Assembly: GCF_046233715.1 (NCBI RefSeq)
Contig: NZ_JBJNRJ010000006.1
Span: 1-64,000 of the forward strand
DNA length: 64,000 bases
Direction of reading: 5' to 3'
Origin: Trujillonella humicola
Lineage (GTDB): Bacteria > Actinomycetota > Actinomycetes > Mycobacteriales > Geodermatophilaceae
The notes under the pieces were generated by a model. It ran no database searches, was not told where the DNA came from, and saw nothing but the letters and a program-made list of their open reading frames with translations. Position numbers and translations under genes: made by a program. Shown in pieces: positions 41,450-55,094 of this stretch (its first letter is position 1; every line of letters begins with the position of its first letter).

Positions 41450-42790
41450 ATGTTGCCGGGCATGCGGGCCGCCGTCGCAGCAGAGGTCGCGGGACCGGTC
41501 GAGGGCGAGCGCGCGCCGTACGGCGCGCCACCGGACGAGGTCCTCGCGGCGCGCGGCTACGTCTCCGAGGAGTTCCTCCTCGGCGGCGAAGCCGCCGCCT
41601 ACCGCCACCCCGAGGAGGTGCCGCCGAGCGCCGACGGCGTCTGGGCGGCCGAGGCCGTCGCCGCCGCCCCGTACCGGACGCGGCTGCTCGTCGTCCGCCC
41701 GCGGGACGCCGCGGCGTTCAGCGGCACGGTGTTCCTGGAGTGGCAGAACGTCTCGGCCGGGGTGGAGCAGCCCGCGCCGACCGGGGGCGAGGTCTACCGC
41801 GGCCACGCCTGGGTCGGTGTCAGCGCCCAGGTGGCCGGGCTCTACGGCACGCCCCGGCGGCGCAGCCGGGCGTCACGCCGGGCCCCGCTGCTGGACGCCG
41901 ACCCGGAGCGCTACGGCGTCCTGTTCCACCCCGGCGAGCCCGCGTGCTTCGACATCTTCTCCGCGGCGGCGCTCGCCGTGGGGCCGGCTCGCTCGACCGC
42001 CGTCGACCCGCTGGGTGGGCTCCCGGTGGGCCGGGTCGTCGCCACGGGGGGCTCGCAGTCGGCGATGCGGCTGTGCGCCTACGCCGACGCCGTCCACCCG
42101 TCGCACCGGGTCGTCGACGCCTTCCTGCTGTCGGTCTGGGAGGGCCGGGCACCGCAGCTGGACGCCGACGCCGACCCGCTCTACCGGCGCACCACGGTGC
42201 GCGAGGACCTCGGCGTGCCGCTGCTGGTCGTCAACAGCGAGTTCGAGGTGACCGCGACCGCGCCGCTGGCGCTGCACGACACCCCGCTGCGCCGGATCTG
42301 GGAGGTCACCGGCACGCCGCACGCCATCGGGCGGCCGCTCCCTCCGGCGCCGGCCGGTGAGTGGGGAGCCAACCCGGTCAGCTGGCGGCCGGTGCACGAG
42401 GCCGCGATGCGGGCGGTGCACACCTGGCTCGCCCACGGCGTCGCGCCGCTCGCGCAGCCACGGGTGACCCTCGCCGGCCGGCCGGTCCCGCGGATCGTGC
42501 GCGGCGAGGACGGCAACGCCTGGGGCGGGATCCGGGTGCCGGAGATCGCGGTGCCCGTGGCCGAGCACCGCGGCCGCAAGGGCGGCACCGGGCACCCGCC
42601 GGTCCACGGCGGGCGGCGGGCCTTCCCCGAGGCGCTCCTCAGGAGGCTGTACCGCTCACGCGACGACTACGCGCAGCAGTGGCTGGACGCCGTGGAGGAC
42701 CTGCTCTCGGCCGGCGTCGTCCTGCCCGAGGACGCCCCGGCGATGCGGGAGCGGGCAGCGGTGGTGGCGGCGGGCCTGCCCCTGCCCTGA
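41450..42790 (+). CDS. Alpha/beta hydrolase domain-containing protein
   Basis: A 446-residue protein of the 'alpha/beta hydrolase domain' (Abhydrolase_10) type. It shows FSGTVFLEWQNVSAGVEQP, GHAWVGVSAQVAGLYG and the nucleophile elbow VATGGSQSAMRLCAYAD (Ser in GGSQS), with later PLLVVNSEFEVT and WEVTGTPHAI holding the acid and histidine candidates. There is no signal peptide. Homologues are common in soil actinobacteria without known substrate. ATG 41450 (GGAGGAG 12 bases upstream) is used; ATG 41462 is possible. Confidence 0.85.
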   Translation: MLPGMRAAVAAEVAGPVEGERAPYGAPPDEVLAARGYVSEEFLLGGEAAAYRHPEEVPPSADGVWAAEAVAAAPYRTRLLVVRPRDAAAFSGTVFLEWQNVSAGVEQPAPTGGEVYRGHAWVGVSAQVAGLYGTPRRRSRASRRAPLLDADPERYGVLFHPGEPACFDIFSAAALAVGPARSTAVDPLGGLPVGRVVATGGSQSAMRLCAYADAVHPSHRVVDAFLLSVWEGRAPQLDADADPLYRRTTVREDLGVPLLVVNSEFEVTATAPLALHDTPLRRIWEVTGTPHAIGRPLPPAPAGEWGANPVSWRPVHEAAMRAVHTWLAHGVAPLAQPRVTLAGRPVPRIVRGEDGNAWGGIRVPEIAVPVAEHRGRKGGTGHPPVHGGRRAFPEALLRRLYRSRDDYAQQWLDAVEDLLSAGVVLPEDAPAMRERAAVVAAGLPLP

Positions 42791-42826
42791 CGACGGCGGG
42801 CGCAGCGCTCCGGCGAGCCGCCCGTC

Positions 42827-43321
42827 TCACATCCGCAGCACCTCGACCACGTCCAGGTCCCGGAACACGGCCTCGCCCTCGGTGATCTCCTGCATCCGCT
42901 TGGCGAAGTCGCCGGTCGCCGGGTGCTCGGAGTTGCGCATCGCCGACGCGTGGTCGGGGAACGCGACCACCTCGACGTAGCTCCCGGGACGGTTCCGGTC
43001 GGCGCCGACGATCCCCCAGCGGGCGGTCGCCTCCCGGCCGATGGCGGCCCGCCACTGCTCGGCCAGCTCCCGGACCCGGTCGACGTCCGGCGTCCGGAAC
43101 TCGATGAGCTGCACGAAGGAGCCGGTCTCGGCGTGCAGCTCCGTCTCCTCGCGCAGGGCGCCGCGCAGCGCGTCGCGCAGGTCCGCGCCGTCCGCGTGGC
43201 CGTGCGCCGCCACGGCGTGCGCGGCGGCGAGCTCGAGGACCTCGTCCTCCTCGCCGGAGATGAGGACGGTGCAGTTCTTCTCGCTGGGCATCGTCCGGCA
43301 GTCCATGGTCTTCCTCGCCAT
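42827..43321 (-). CDS. DUF1059-ABM domain fusion protein
   Basis: A 164-residue protein in two parts. Residues 1-57 match DUF1059, a small domain with the start ARKTMDCRTMPSEKNCTVLISGEEDEVLELAAAHAVAAHGHAD and its conserved Cys and His. Residues about 65-160 resemble an antibiotic-biosynthesis-monooxygenase-like dimeric alpha/beta barrel (FVQLIEFRTPDVDRVRELAEQWRAAIG, GSYVEVVAFPDHASAMRNSEHPATGDF). ATG 43321 follows CCGAGGAGGGGTC. Function is unknown; DUF1059 is often a single-domain protein. Confidence 0.8.
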   Translation of the reverse strand: MARKTMDCRTMPSEKNCTVLISGEEDEVLELAAAHAVAAHGHADGADLRDALRGALREETELHAETGSFVQLIEFRTPDVDRVRELAEQWRAAIGREATARWGIVGADRNRPGSYVEVVAFPDHASAMRNSEHPATGDFAKRMQEITEGEAVFRDLDVVEVLRM

Positions 43322-43438
43322 GACCCCTCCTCGGGCCGTGCCCCGCCCGCCCGCGGGTGGGCGGGCCGGGGGCAGCGCCGAGCGTGGACCGGGTACGGCG
43401 CGGTCTCCAGTGGCGGAGGTCCCCGGCGAGGTCGCGCG

Positions 43439-44242
43439 TCAGTCGCCGAGCAGGCCGGTCTGGGTGAGTCTCTCGGCGATGTCGGTGAGCTTGCGGTTGG
43501 TGTCCTGGCTGGTCTTGGCCAGCAGGGCGAACGCCATCGGTGCGGTGATCTTGTACCGCTCCATGAGGATGCCCTTGGCCTGGGCGATCGAGTCCCGGCT
43601 GGCCAGTGCCGTGGCGACGTGGGTGAGGTCCTGGGCGTCGGCGACCGCGATCGCTGGGTGGCTGGCGAACAGCAACCCGACGCGCTCGGACTCATCGGTG
43701 AAGGCCCTCGGTCGGCGGGCCAGCACGTTCAGCGCTCCCACGTCGTTGTCGTCCACGAACAGCTGGATGGAGAGCATGCTGGCGACGCCGAGTTCCTCGG
43801 TGGCCCGGGCGGCCAGTAGCGGCCAGCGCGGGTCGGTGGCCAGGTCGCTCACCCGCACGGTCTGCTGCTGGTACATGGCGTCGAGGCAGGGGCCCTGCTG
43901 CAGCTCCTGCTGCAGTTGGTCGAAACGGCGCGCCCGGTCACTGGTGAACGCCTCGGACAGCACCCGCCGCCGGTTCTGCACCAGGCTGACGGTGGCGTCC
44001 TCGGCGCCCGGGATGGTGCCCGGCACGGCGGAGACGATGATGTTCATGACCGACCGGGGGTCGGTCTGCCGCTGCAGCTGCCGCGCCAGGTCGGCCAGCG
44101 CCTGCGCGAGATCGTCCCGCACGGCCTCGCCGGTGGCCTGCGTGGACGGGCGCCCACGGTTGTTGGCCCGTCCGGCGTTTCCGGCCCGCCCGTGGCGCTC
44201 TGCTCCAGGGCCGTCGGAGGCCTCCGGGATCTTCTCGGCCAC
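43439..44242 (-). CDS. GAF and ANTAR domain-containing regulator
   Basis: A 267-residue putative transcription antiterminator. The GAF domain (residues about 45-190) reads VSAVPGTIPGAEDATVSLVQNRRRVLSEAFTSDRARRFDQLQ to FTDESERVGLLFASHPAIAVADA. The ANTAR RNA-binding domain (about 200-260) reads VATALASRDSIAQAKGILMERYKITAPMAFALLAKTSQDTNRKLTDIAERL. Such proteins bind tandem hairpins in mRNA leaders. GTG 44242 is the best start; the frame stays open through the tRNA-Ala gene, which is not coding. Confidence 0.9.
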   Translation of the reverse strand: MAEKIPEASDGPGAERHGRAGNAGRANNRGRPSTQATGEAVRDDLAQALADLARQLQRQTDPRSVMNIIVSAVPGTIPGAEDATVSLVQNRRRVLSEAFTSDRARRFDQLQQELQQGPCLDAMYQQQTVRVSDLATDPRWPLLAARATEELGVASMLSIQLFVDDNDVGALNVLARRPRAFTDESERVGLLFASHPAIAVADAQDLTHVATALASRDSIAQAKGILMERYKITAPMAFALLAKTSQDTNRKLTDIAERLTQTGLLGD

Positions 44243-44394
44243 CCTACGAGCCTGGCACCCACGCGAGGAGATGGAAACCGAAACGGGCCGGTCGGAACCG
44301 CAGGCGCACGCCTGGAGCGCCCGACCCGACCTCCCGCCGCGACTCGCCGGAGCGACCCGGGACGACGGAACCGCAGGTCGGCCGGGGGAGAGGG

Positions 44395-44467
44395 TGGAGA
44401 CGAGGGGAATCGAACCCCTAACCCCCGCCTTGCAAAGGCGGTGCTCTGCCAATTGAGCTACGTCCCC
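44395..44467 (-). tRNA. tRNA-Ala (anticodon TGC)
   Basis: A 73-nt cloverleaf with acceptor GGGGACG/CGTCTCC, T-arm loop GGTTCGATTCC and anticodon loop TTTGCAA (anticodon TGC, reading GCA). It has the G3-U70 wobble pair that identifies alanine tRNAs, and CCA is not encoded. It lies near tRNA-Ile, the usual pair downstream of gyrA in actinobacteria. Confidence 0.95.
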
Positions 44468-44500
44468 GGACGGCCCGGTGGTCTGCGCCACCGGACCGGT

Positions 44501-44644
44501 TCAGCGGGTGGTGGGTGTGCTGACCGCCTTGGGGCCGGACGTGGCCTCCGCCCACAGGTCGGCCTCGGCCCGGCCGGCGGAGCGCCGGCGGACGGCGGCG
44601 ACCGCGGCGGCGGCGGCCGCGATCAGGGCGACTCTCTTGATCAC
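44501..44644 (-). CDS. DLW-39-type micro-protein
   Basis: A 47-residue protein starting with GTG 44644 (VIKRVALIAAAAAAVAAVRRR), preceded by GGAGGAGCCGC. It has a short hydrophobic or amphipathic segment, then an acidic ADLWAEAT that matches the conserved DLW core of the actinobacterial 'DLW-39 family'. Those proteins lie between gyrA/DUF3566 and the tRNA-Ile/Ala genes, exactly as here. Function is unknown. The small size is normal for the family. It sits between tRNA-Ala and tRNA-Ile on the same strand. Confidence 0.75.
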   Translation of the reverse strand: MIKRVALIAAAAAAVAAVRRRSAGRAEADLWAEATSGPKAVSTPTTR

Positions 44645-44727
44645 GCGGCTCCTCCTCGTGGGACGCCGCGGCCCCTGTCCGGCAGGGGCCGCGGGGACCG
44701 GTGGACGCCGGCGGACCGGCACACGGG

Positions 44728-44801
44728 TGGGCCTGGGAGGACTTGAACCTCCGGCCTCATCCTTATCAGGGATGCGCTCTAACCGCCTGAGCTACAGGCC
44801 C
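44728..44801 (-). tRNA. tRNA-Ile (anticodon GAT)
   Basis: A 74-nt cloverleaf with acceptor GGGCCTG/CAGGCCC, D-arm TAGCTCAGGCGGTTAGAGC, anticodon loop CTGATAA (GAT, reading AUC and AUU) and T-loop GGTTCAAGTCC. CCA is not encoded. It follows DUF3566 after about 55 bases, the conserved order in actinobacteria. Confidence 0.96.
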
Positions 44802-44856
44802 GTGGACCTCGGACAGCGTACCTGCCGCCGCGAGGCCGTTCGCGAGGGGGTCGCTG

Positions 44857-45477
44857 CTAGTCCCGCTCGGCGAGGGTGACCTCGAGGCCGCCGACCAGGT
44901 CGGAGCAGAGGTTGTAGATGAAGGCCGCGACGGTGCACAGGGCGGTCATCAGGACGATGTTGATCGCCCCGATGACGGCCGCCCCGCCGAAGACGACGCC
45001 CGGGGTGATGGCCTCGCTGGCGCCCCCGTCCTCACCAGAGCTGCCCAGCTGGCCGAAGAGGTCGTTGAGGGTGTCGAAGACGCCCAGCCCGGACAGGACG
45101 CCGTAGAGGATCCCGACGGCCACCATCCAGATGAAGAACAGCGCGATGGACAGGACCAGCGAGATCTTCAGCGCCGACCAGGTGTCGATGTGCCGCAGCT
45201 GGAGGCGGGCGCGCCGGGGCCCGCGCGCCTTGGCCTTCCCGGCCGCGGGCCGGGCGGTCCCGTTCCGGCCGGCCGCCGCCGCGCCGGACCCCGTGGCGGG
45301 CGCGACCGGGGCGGTGCCGGTGGCCGGTGCCGGGCCGGTGCCGGTCGCCGGGCCACCTGCCGCAGAGGCGCCCGCAGGCCCCGGGGCACCCGCCGCCGGG
45401 GCGGTGGCCGCCGGGGCGTCGGCGGCCTCGCCGGGCCGGGTGCCGGCGCGCACCGCACCCTGCGTCCGGTCGCTCAT
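44857..45477 (-). CDS. DUF3566 domain-containing membrane protein
   Basis: A 206-residue membrane protein. The N-terminal ~100 residues are low-complexity Ala/Pro/Gly. A DUF3566 domain follows: RARLQLRHIDTWSALKISLVLSIALFFIWMVAVGILYGVLSGLGVFDTLN, with two membrane helices (about 123-143 and 172-196), ending CSDLVGGLEVTLAERD. It is conserved downstream of gyrA in actinobacteria; function unknown. ATG 45477 follows GGGAGAGCAGC. The upstream gap to gyrA is 166 bases. Confidence 0.9.
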   Translation of the reverse strand: MSDRTQGAVRAGTRPGEAADAPAATAPAAGAPGPAGASAAGGPATGTGPAPATGTAPVAPATGSGAAAAGRNGTARPAAGKAKARGPRRARLQLRHIDTWSALKISLVLSIALFFIWMVAVGILYGVLSGLGVFDTLNDLFGQLGSSGEDGGASEAITPGVVFGGAAVIGAINIVLMTALCTVAAFIYNLCSDLVGGLEVTLAERD

Positions 45478-45643
45478 GCTGCTCTCCCGCTCCCCAGCGG
45501 CCGCTGCCGCTGCTCCGCGCCCCGGGCGCCCTGTCGGCACCCGGGGGTGCCGGGCACGCCGGTCAGGTGGTGATCACCGGGCCGGCTGCGCCCGGGTCCC
45601 GCCCACGAGGGGGTACCCGGGGCCGCCGGCCCCGACTCCCACA

Positions 45644-49372
<3,729 letters not shown>

Positions 49373-49461
49373 GATTCAAGTTCTCCACGTGGTCGGTGGG
49401 CGGAGTGCCGCGGAGGAGGTTTCCTCGCCGCTCGCACTCCGGTCAGCCAGGGGTCCGTCGA

Positions 49462-51510
<2,049 letters not shown>

Positions 51511-51760
51511 GTGGGACCCTTCTGTCGCGCAACCGGGGGCTCGGCCGGGCCACTGCCCTGGAGGCCTCGAGGGGCGCAGGGAGGCGCTGAGCCGGTTGCT
51601 GGCGGTGTTCGCCCTCCAGAGTACCGGGTGGTCCGACAGGAACGCCGTCGTCCACGCCCTCAGCGCGTTCCTGCGCCACTCCCGGCACCTCCGCCACCAC
51701 GGGGACAGCCCCGGGGGGCGACACGCCGTCCTCGGGCCGCTGGCGCCCTCCGGGTCGGCC

Positions 51761-53125
51761 CTACCCCCGCGTCGCGGCCGGCGGCTCCTCGCCCAGGTGC
51801 TCCGGGTCGAGGTGGGCGGGGGCGGCGCCGGTGCGCCGGTTGACCGCGACCGTCACCAGCCACAGCACGACGCCGATGGCCAGCAGGACCCCGGCGATGC
51901 GGTACTGCTCGGCCGCGCGGCCCGACCAGGGCGTGGCGAGGAACCCGCAGGCCAGCGCCCCGACCACCGGGAGCACCGTGGGGGTGCGGAAGTGGTCGGC
52001 GTCGACCGGGTCGCGGCGCAGCACGAGGACGGCGACGTTGACCACGGTGAACACGACCAGCAGCAGCAGCGCCGTCGTCCCGCCCAGCGCCGGGACCTCG
52101 CCGACGAAGGTGACCAGGCCGAAGGCCAGCAGGCTGGTGAAGACGATCGCCGTCCAGGGGGTCCGGCGGCCCGGCAGCACCCGGCCGAGCAGCGGGGGCA
52201 GCACCCGCTCCCGGGCCAGCCCGTAGACGAGCCGGCTGGCCATGAGCATGTTGATGAGCGCGGTGTTGGCGACGGCGAACATCGTGATGACGCCGAACAG
52301 GCTCAGCGGGAAGCCGGGGGCCCCGGCCGCCACCACCCGCAGCAGCGGCGGGGTGTCGGGGTCGCTGAGCTGGTCGGCGGGCACCAGCGCGATGGCCGAG
52401 ATCGACACCAGGACGTAGATCAGGCCGGTGACGACCAGACCGGTCAGCAGGACCTTGGGGAAGATCCGCCGGGGCTCCTTGCACTCCTCGGCCATGTTCA
52501 CCGAGTCCTCGAAGCCGACCATGGCGAAGAAGGCCAGGCCGGTGGCGGCGATGACCCCCGCCAGGACGCCCTTGTCGCCGGTGTCGAACTCGGTGACCCG
52601 GCCGAAGTCGCCCTCGCCGCCGAACAGCGCCCAGGCGCCGATCCCGATGATGATCAGCAGGCCCGACAGCTCCACGCAGGTGAGGACGACGTTGCTCTTC
52701 ACGCTCTCGCCGACGCCGCGCAGGTTCACCGCCGCCACCAGCGCCATGAAGCCCAGGCCGATGAACGTGATCCCCCAGCCGGTGACGTCGACCTCGAACA
52801 CCTCGGCGGCGTTCTCGCTGAACGCCCGTGCCGCGGTGGACGCCGAGGTGATGCCCGAGCTCATCACCGCGAAGGCGACGAGGAACGTGAGGAAGTGGAC
52901 GCCGAAGGCCTTGTGCGTGTACAGCGCGGCGCCGGCGGCCTGCGGGTACTTGGTGACCAGCTCCAGGTAGCTGAACGCGGTGATCAGCGCGACGACGAAG
53001 GCGATGAGGAACGGCAGCCAGACGACGCCGCCGACCTCCGCGGCCACGGTGCCGGTGAGCGCGTAGATCCCGGTGCCGAGGACGTCGCCGATGATGAACA
53101 GCAGCAGCAGGCCCGGGCCCATCAC
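51761..53125 (-). CDS. APC-family amino acid permease, N-terminus out of frame
   Basis: A 454-residue secondary transporter with about twelve helices. Unwound helix 1 reads GDVLGTGIYALTG, and helix 6 contains GFEDSVNMAEECKEP, typical of APC amino-acid permeases. The product as read starts inside TM1 at MMGPGLLLL. In another frame an ATG at 53186, well spaced from GGAGGCGGCC, reads ASTRTGEETTTGG and would continue into QPPLRRVMGPG if the C7/G7 run at 53144-53150 had six bases. So the gene probably starts at 53186 and the run is one base off, by error or mutation. Substrate unknown. Confidence 0.85.
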   Translation of the reverse strand: MMGPGLLLLFIIGDVLGTGIYALTGTVAAEVGGVVWLPFLIAFVVALITAFSYLELVTKYPQAAGAALYTHKAFGVHFLTFLVAFAVMSSGITSASTAARAFSENAAEVFEVDVTGWGITFIGLGFMALVAAVNLRGVGESVKSNVVLTCVELSGLLIIIGIGAWALFGGEGDFGRVTEFDTGDKGVLAGVIAATGLAFFAMVGFEDSVNMAEECKEPRRIFPKVLLTGLVVTGLIYVLVSISAIALVPADQLSDPDTPPLLRVVAAGAPGFPLSLFGVITMFAVANTALINMLMASRLVYGLARERVLPPLLGRVLPGRRTPWTAIVFTSLLAFGLVTFVGEVPALGGTTALLLLVVFTVVNVAVLVLRRDPVDADHFRTPTVLPVVGALACGFLATPWSGRAAEQYRIAGVLLAIGVVLWLVTVAVNRRTGAAPAHLDPEHLGEEPPAATRG

Positions 53126-53289
53126 CCGTCTGAGCGGCGGCTGCCCCCCCGGTCGTCGTCTCCTCGCCGGTGCGCGTGCTCGCCATGGCCGCCTCCTGCT
53201 CGTCCCGCTACCGGCGACCGCCGTCGGCCGGGGGGGCTCCGATGGTCACGGTTCCCCGGCCGCTGCGCGACTCGAGCGATCCTGCGCGG

Positions 53290-53303
53290 TTCCACGTGGA
53301 ACG
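53290..53303. promoter_or_regulatory. parS: parS-like palindrome near oriC
   Basis: GTTCCACGTGGAAC is a perfect 14-bp palindrome matching the parS core GTTYCACGTGRAAC. It lies in the intergenic space between the ABC exporter stop and the permease, about 9.6 kb from dnaA. It is the same word as at 10874-10887. ParB would load here to organise the origin region for segregation; this role is inferred. Confidence 0.7.
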
Positions 53304-53308
53304 CGGCG

Positions 53309-55042
53309 CTACACCAGCAGCTGGGCGGCGGCGAGCTCGCGGTACAGCGGGCTGGCCTCGAGCAGCTCCCGGTGCGTCCCGGACGCGACCACCCGGCCGG
53401 CGTCCAGGACGACGATCCGGTCGCTGTCGAGCACCGTGGACAGCCGGTGCGCCACCACCAGCAGGGCCCGGTCGGCGGCGGCCGCGGCGAGGGTGCGCCG
53501 CAGCAGCTCCTCGTTCCGCGCGTCGAGGCTGGCGGTCGGCTCGTCGAGCAGCAGCAGCGCCGGGCGGGCCAGCAGCGAGCGGGCGATCGCCAGCCGCTGC
53601 CGCTCGCCGCCGGACAGCAGGACGCCGTCGTCGCCGACGGCCACGTCCAGGCCCCGGGGTGAGCGCTGCACCACGTCGGTCAGCCCCACGTCGGCGAGGA
53701 CCGCCCACAGCTGCGGCTCCTGCGCGTCCGGGGCGGCGAGCAGCAGGTTGTCGCGGACCGTGCCGGCCAGCACCGGCGCCTCCTGCTCGACGTAGCCCAG
53801 CCGCGCGCGCAGCGCCGCCCGCGGCAGGTCGCGGACGTCGGTGCCGGCCCACCGGATCACCCCGCCGGTGAGCGGGTAGAAGCCCTCGATGAGGGCGAGC
53901 ACGGTCGACTTGCCCGCTCCGGACGGCCCGACCAGCGCCACCCGGGACCCGGCCGGCACGCTCAGCGACACCCGGTCGAGCACCGGCGTCCCGTCCGGGT
54001 AGGCGAACGACACCTCGTCGAGCTCCAGCAGCGGCGTCCCCGCCGGCGGGACCCGCGGGACGGCCAGCACCGGGCCGCCGCGCTCCGGCCGGGCGTCGTC
54101 CTCCGGGTCGAGGGCCAGCACCTCCTGGATCCGGGCCAGCGCACCGAGCCCGGTCTGCAGCTGGGTCCAGGCCGAGATGGCCTGCCCCAGCGGCATCACC
54201 AGCAGGAACAGGTAGAGGACGAAGGCCACCAGGTCGCCGACCTCGATCGAGCCCGAGGCGACGCGGTAGCCGCCCAGGCCCAGCACCGCCAGGAACGCGC
54301 CCTGGACGGCGACCGACCCCGCCGGCTGCACCAGCGCCTCCAGCCGGGCGACCGCCACGCCGGCGCGGTAGGCGCGGGTGGCGCTCGCATCGACCACCGC
54401 GACCTCGCGGGCGGTGGCACCGCCGGCCCGGATGGTGCGCACCGCCGACAGGGCCCGCTCGACGGCGGCGCTCATCGCGCCGACCTCCTCCTGGGCCTGC
54501 CGTGACAGGCGGCGCACCCGGCGGCTGGCGGTGAGGACGACGGCGAGGCCGACGGTCACCGAGGCGGCCGTGACCAGCAGCAGCCAGGCGTCGACCAGCG
54601 CCATGGCCACGAGCGCCCCGACCGCGACCACCGCCGAGCCGGCCACCTCGACCACGCCGGAGGTCACCGTCGCACGCAGCAGCGTCGTGTCCGCGCCGAC
54701 CCGGGACATGAGGTCACCGGTGCGGCGGCGGTCGTACTCGGCCACCGGCAGCCGCAGCAGCCGGTCGGCCAGGGTCCGCCGGGTGGTGAGGACGACGCCC
54801 TCGGCCGCGCGCTGCAGCACGTAGGACTGCAGCGCGCCGAGCACCGACGCCGCCACGAGCACGAACACGACGACCAGCGCGCCGACGACGGGCAGCAGCG
54901 CCCCGCCGCTGCCGACCGCGGAGATGACCTGGTTCACCAGGGCCGGCTGGGCCAGCGAGGCCGCGGCACCCAGCAGGGACAGCGCCGCGGCCAGGGCCAG
55001 CGCCCGGCGGTGCGGCCGGAGCAGGGGCAGCAGCTGGCGCAC
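53309..55042 (-). CDS. ABC transporter, fused permease and ATPase (exporter type)
   Basis: A 577-residue half-transporter. Six membrane helices lie in residues about 10-310, with the loop GDLMSRVGADTTLLRATVTSGVVEV. The nucleotide-binding domain (about 350-577) has Walker A GPSGAGKST, Q-loop YVEQEAPV, signature LSGGERQRLA, Walker B LLLLDEPTAS and H-loop VAHRLSTV. It probably works as a homodimer exporting a drug, lipid or peptide; there is no partner half nearby. It lies between the hypothetical DUF gene and the APC permease, in an inserted block between dciA and gyrB. Confidence 0.92.
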   Translation of the reverse strand: MRQLLPLLRPHRRALALAAALSLLGAAASLAQPALVNQVISAVGSGGALLPVVGALVVVFVLVAASVLGALQSYVLQRAAEGVVLTTRRTLADRLLRLPVAEYDRRRTGDLMSRVGADTTLLRATVTSGVVEVAGSAVVAVGALVAMALVDAWLLLVTAASVTVGLAVVLTASRRVRRLSRQAQEEVGAMSAAVERALSAVRTIRAGGATAREVAVVDASATRAYRAGVAVARLEALVQPAGSVAVQGAFLAVLGLGGYRVASGSIEVGDLVAFVLYLFLLVMPLGQAISAWTQLQTGLGALARIQEVLALDPEDDARPERGGPVLAVPRVPPAGTPLLELDEVSFAYPDGTPVLDRVSLSVPAGSRVALVGPSGAGKSTVLALIEGFYPLTGGVIRWAGTDVRDLPRAALRARLGYVEQEAPVLAGTVRDNLLLAAPDAQEPQLWAVLADVGLTDVVQRSPRGLDVAVGDDGVLLSGGERQRLAIARSLLARPALLLLDEPTASLDARNEELLRRTLAAAAADRALLVVAHRLSTVLDSDRIVVLDAGRVVASGTHRELLEASPLYRELAAAQLLV

Positions 55043-55094
55043 CCCCGCCCCGGACGGCGGGGCCGGGACCGCCTCCGCGGTCAGGGCCGGTGCC

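Noticed and set aside
44395..44491. Extension of the GAF-ANTAR gene through tRNA-Ala
   Set aside because: The tRNA folds perfectly with its identity pair, so the open frame across it cannot be coding.
49380..49396. CTCCACGTGG between gyrA and gyrB as a third parS
   Set aside because: Only the central CCACGTGG matches; the outer bases lack the palindrome needed for ParB.
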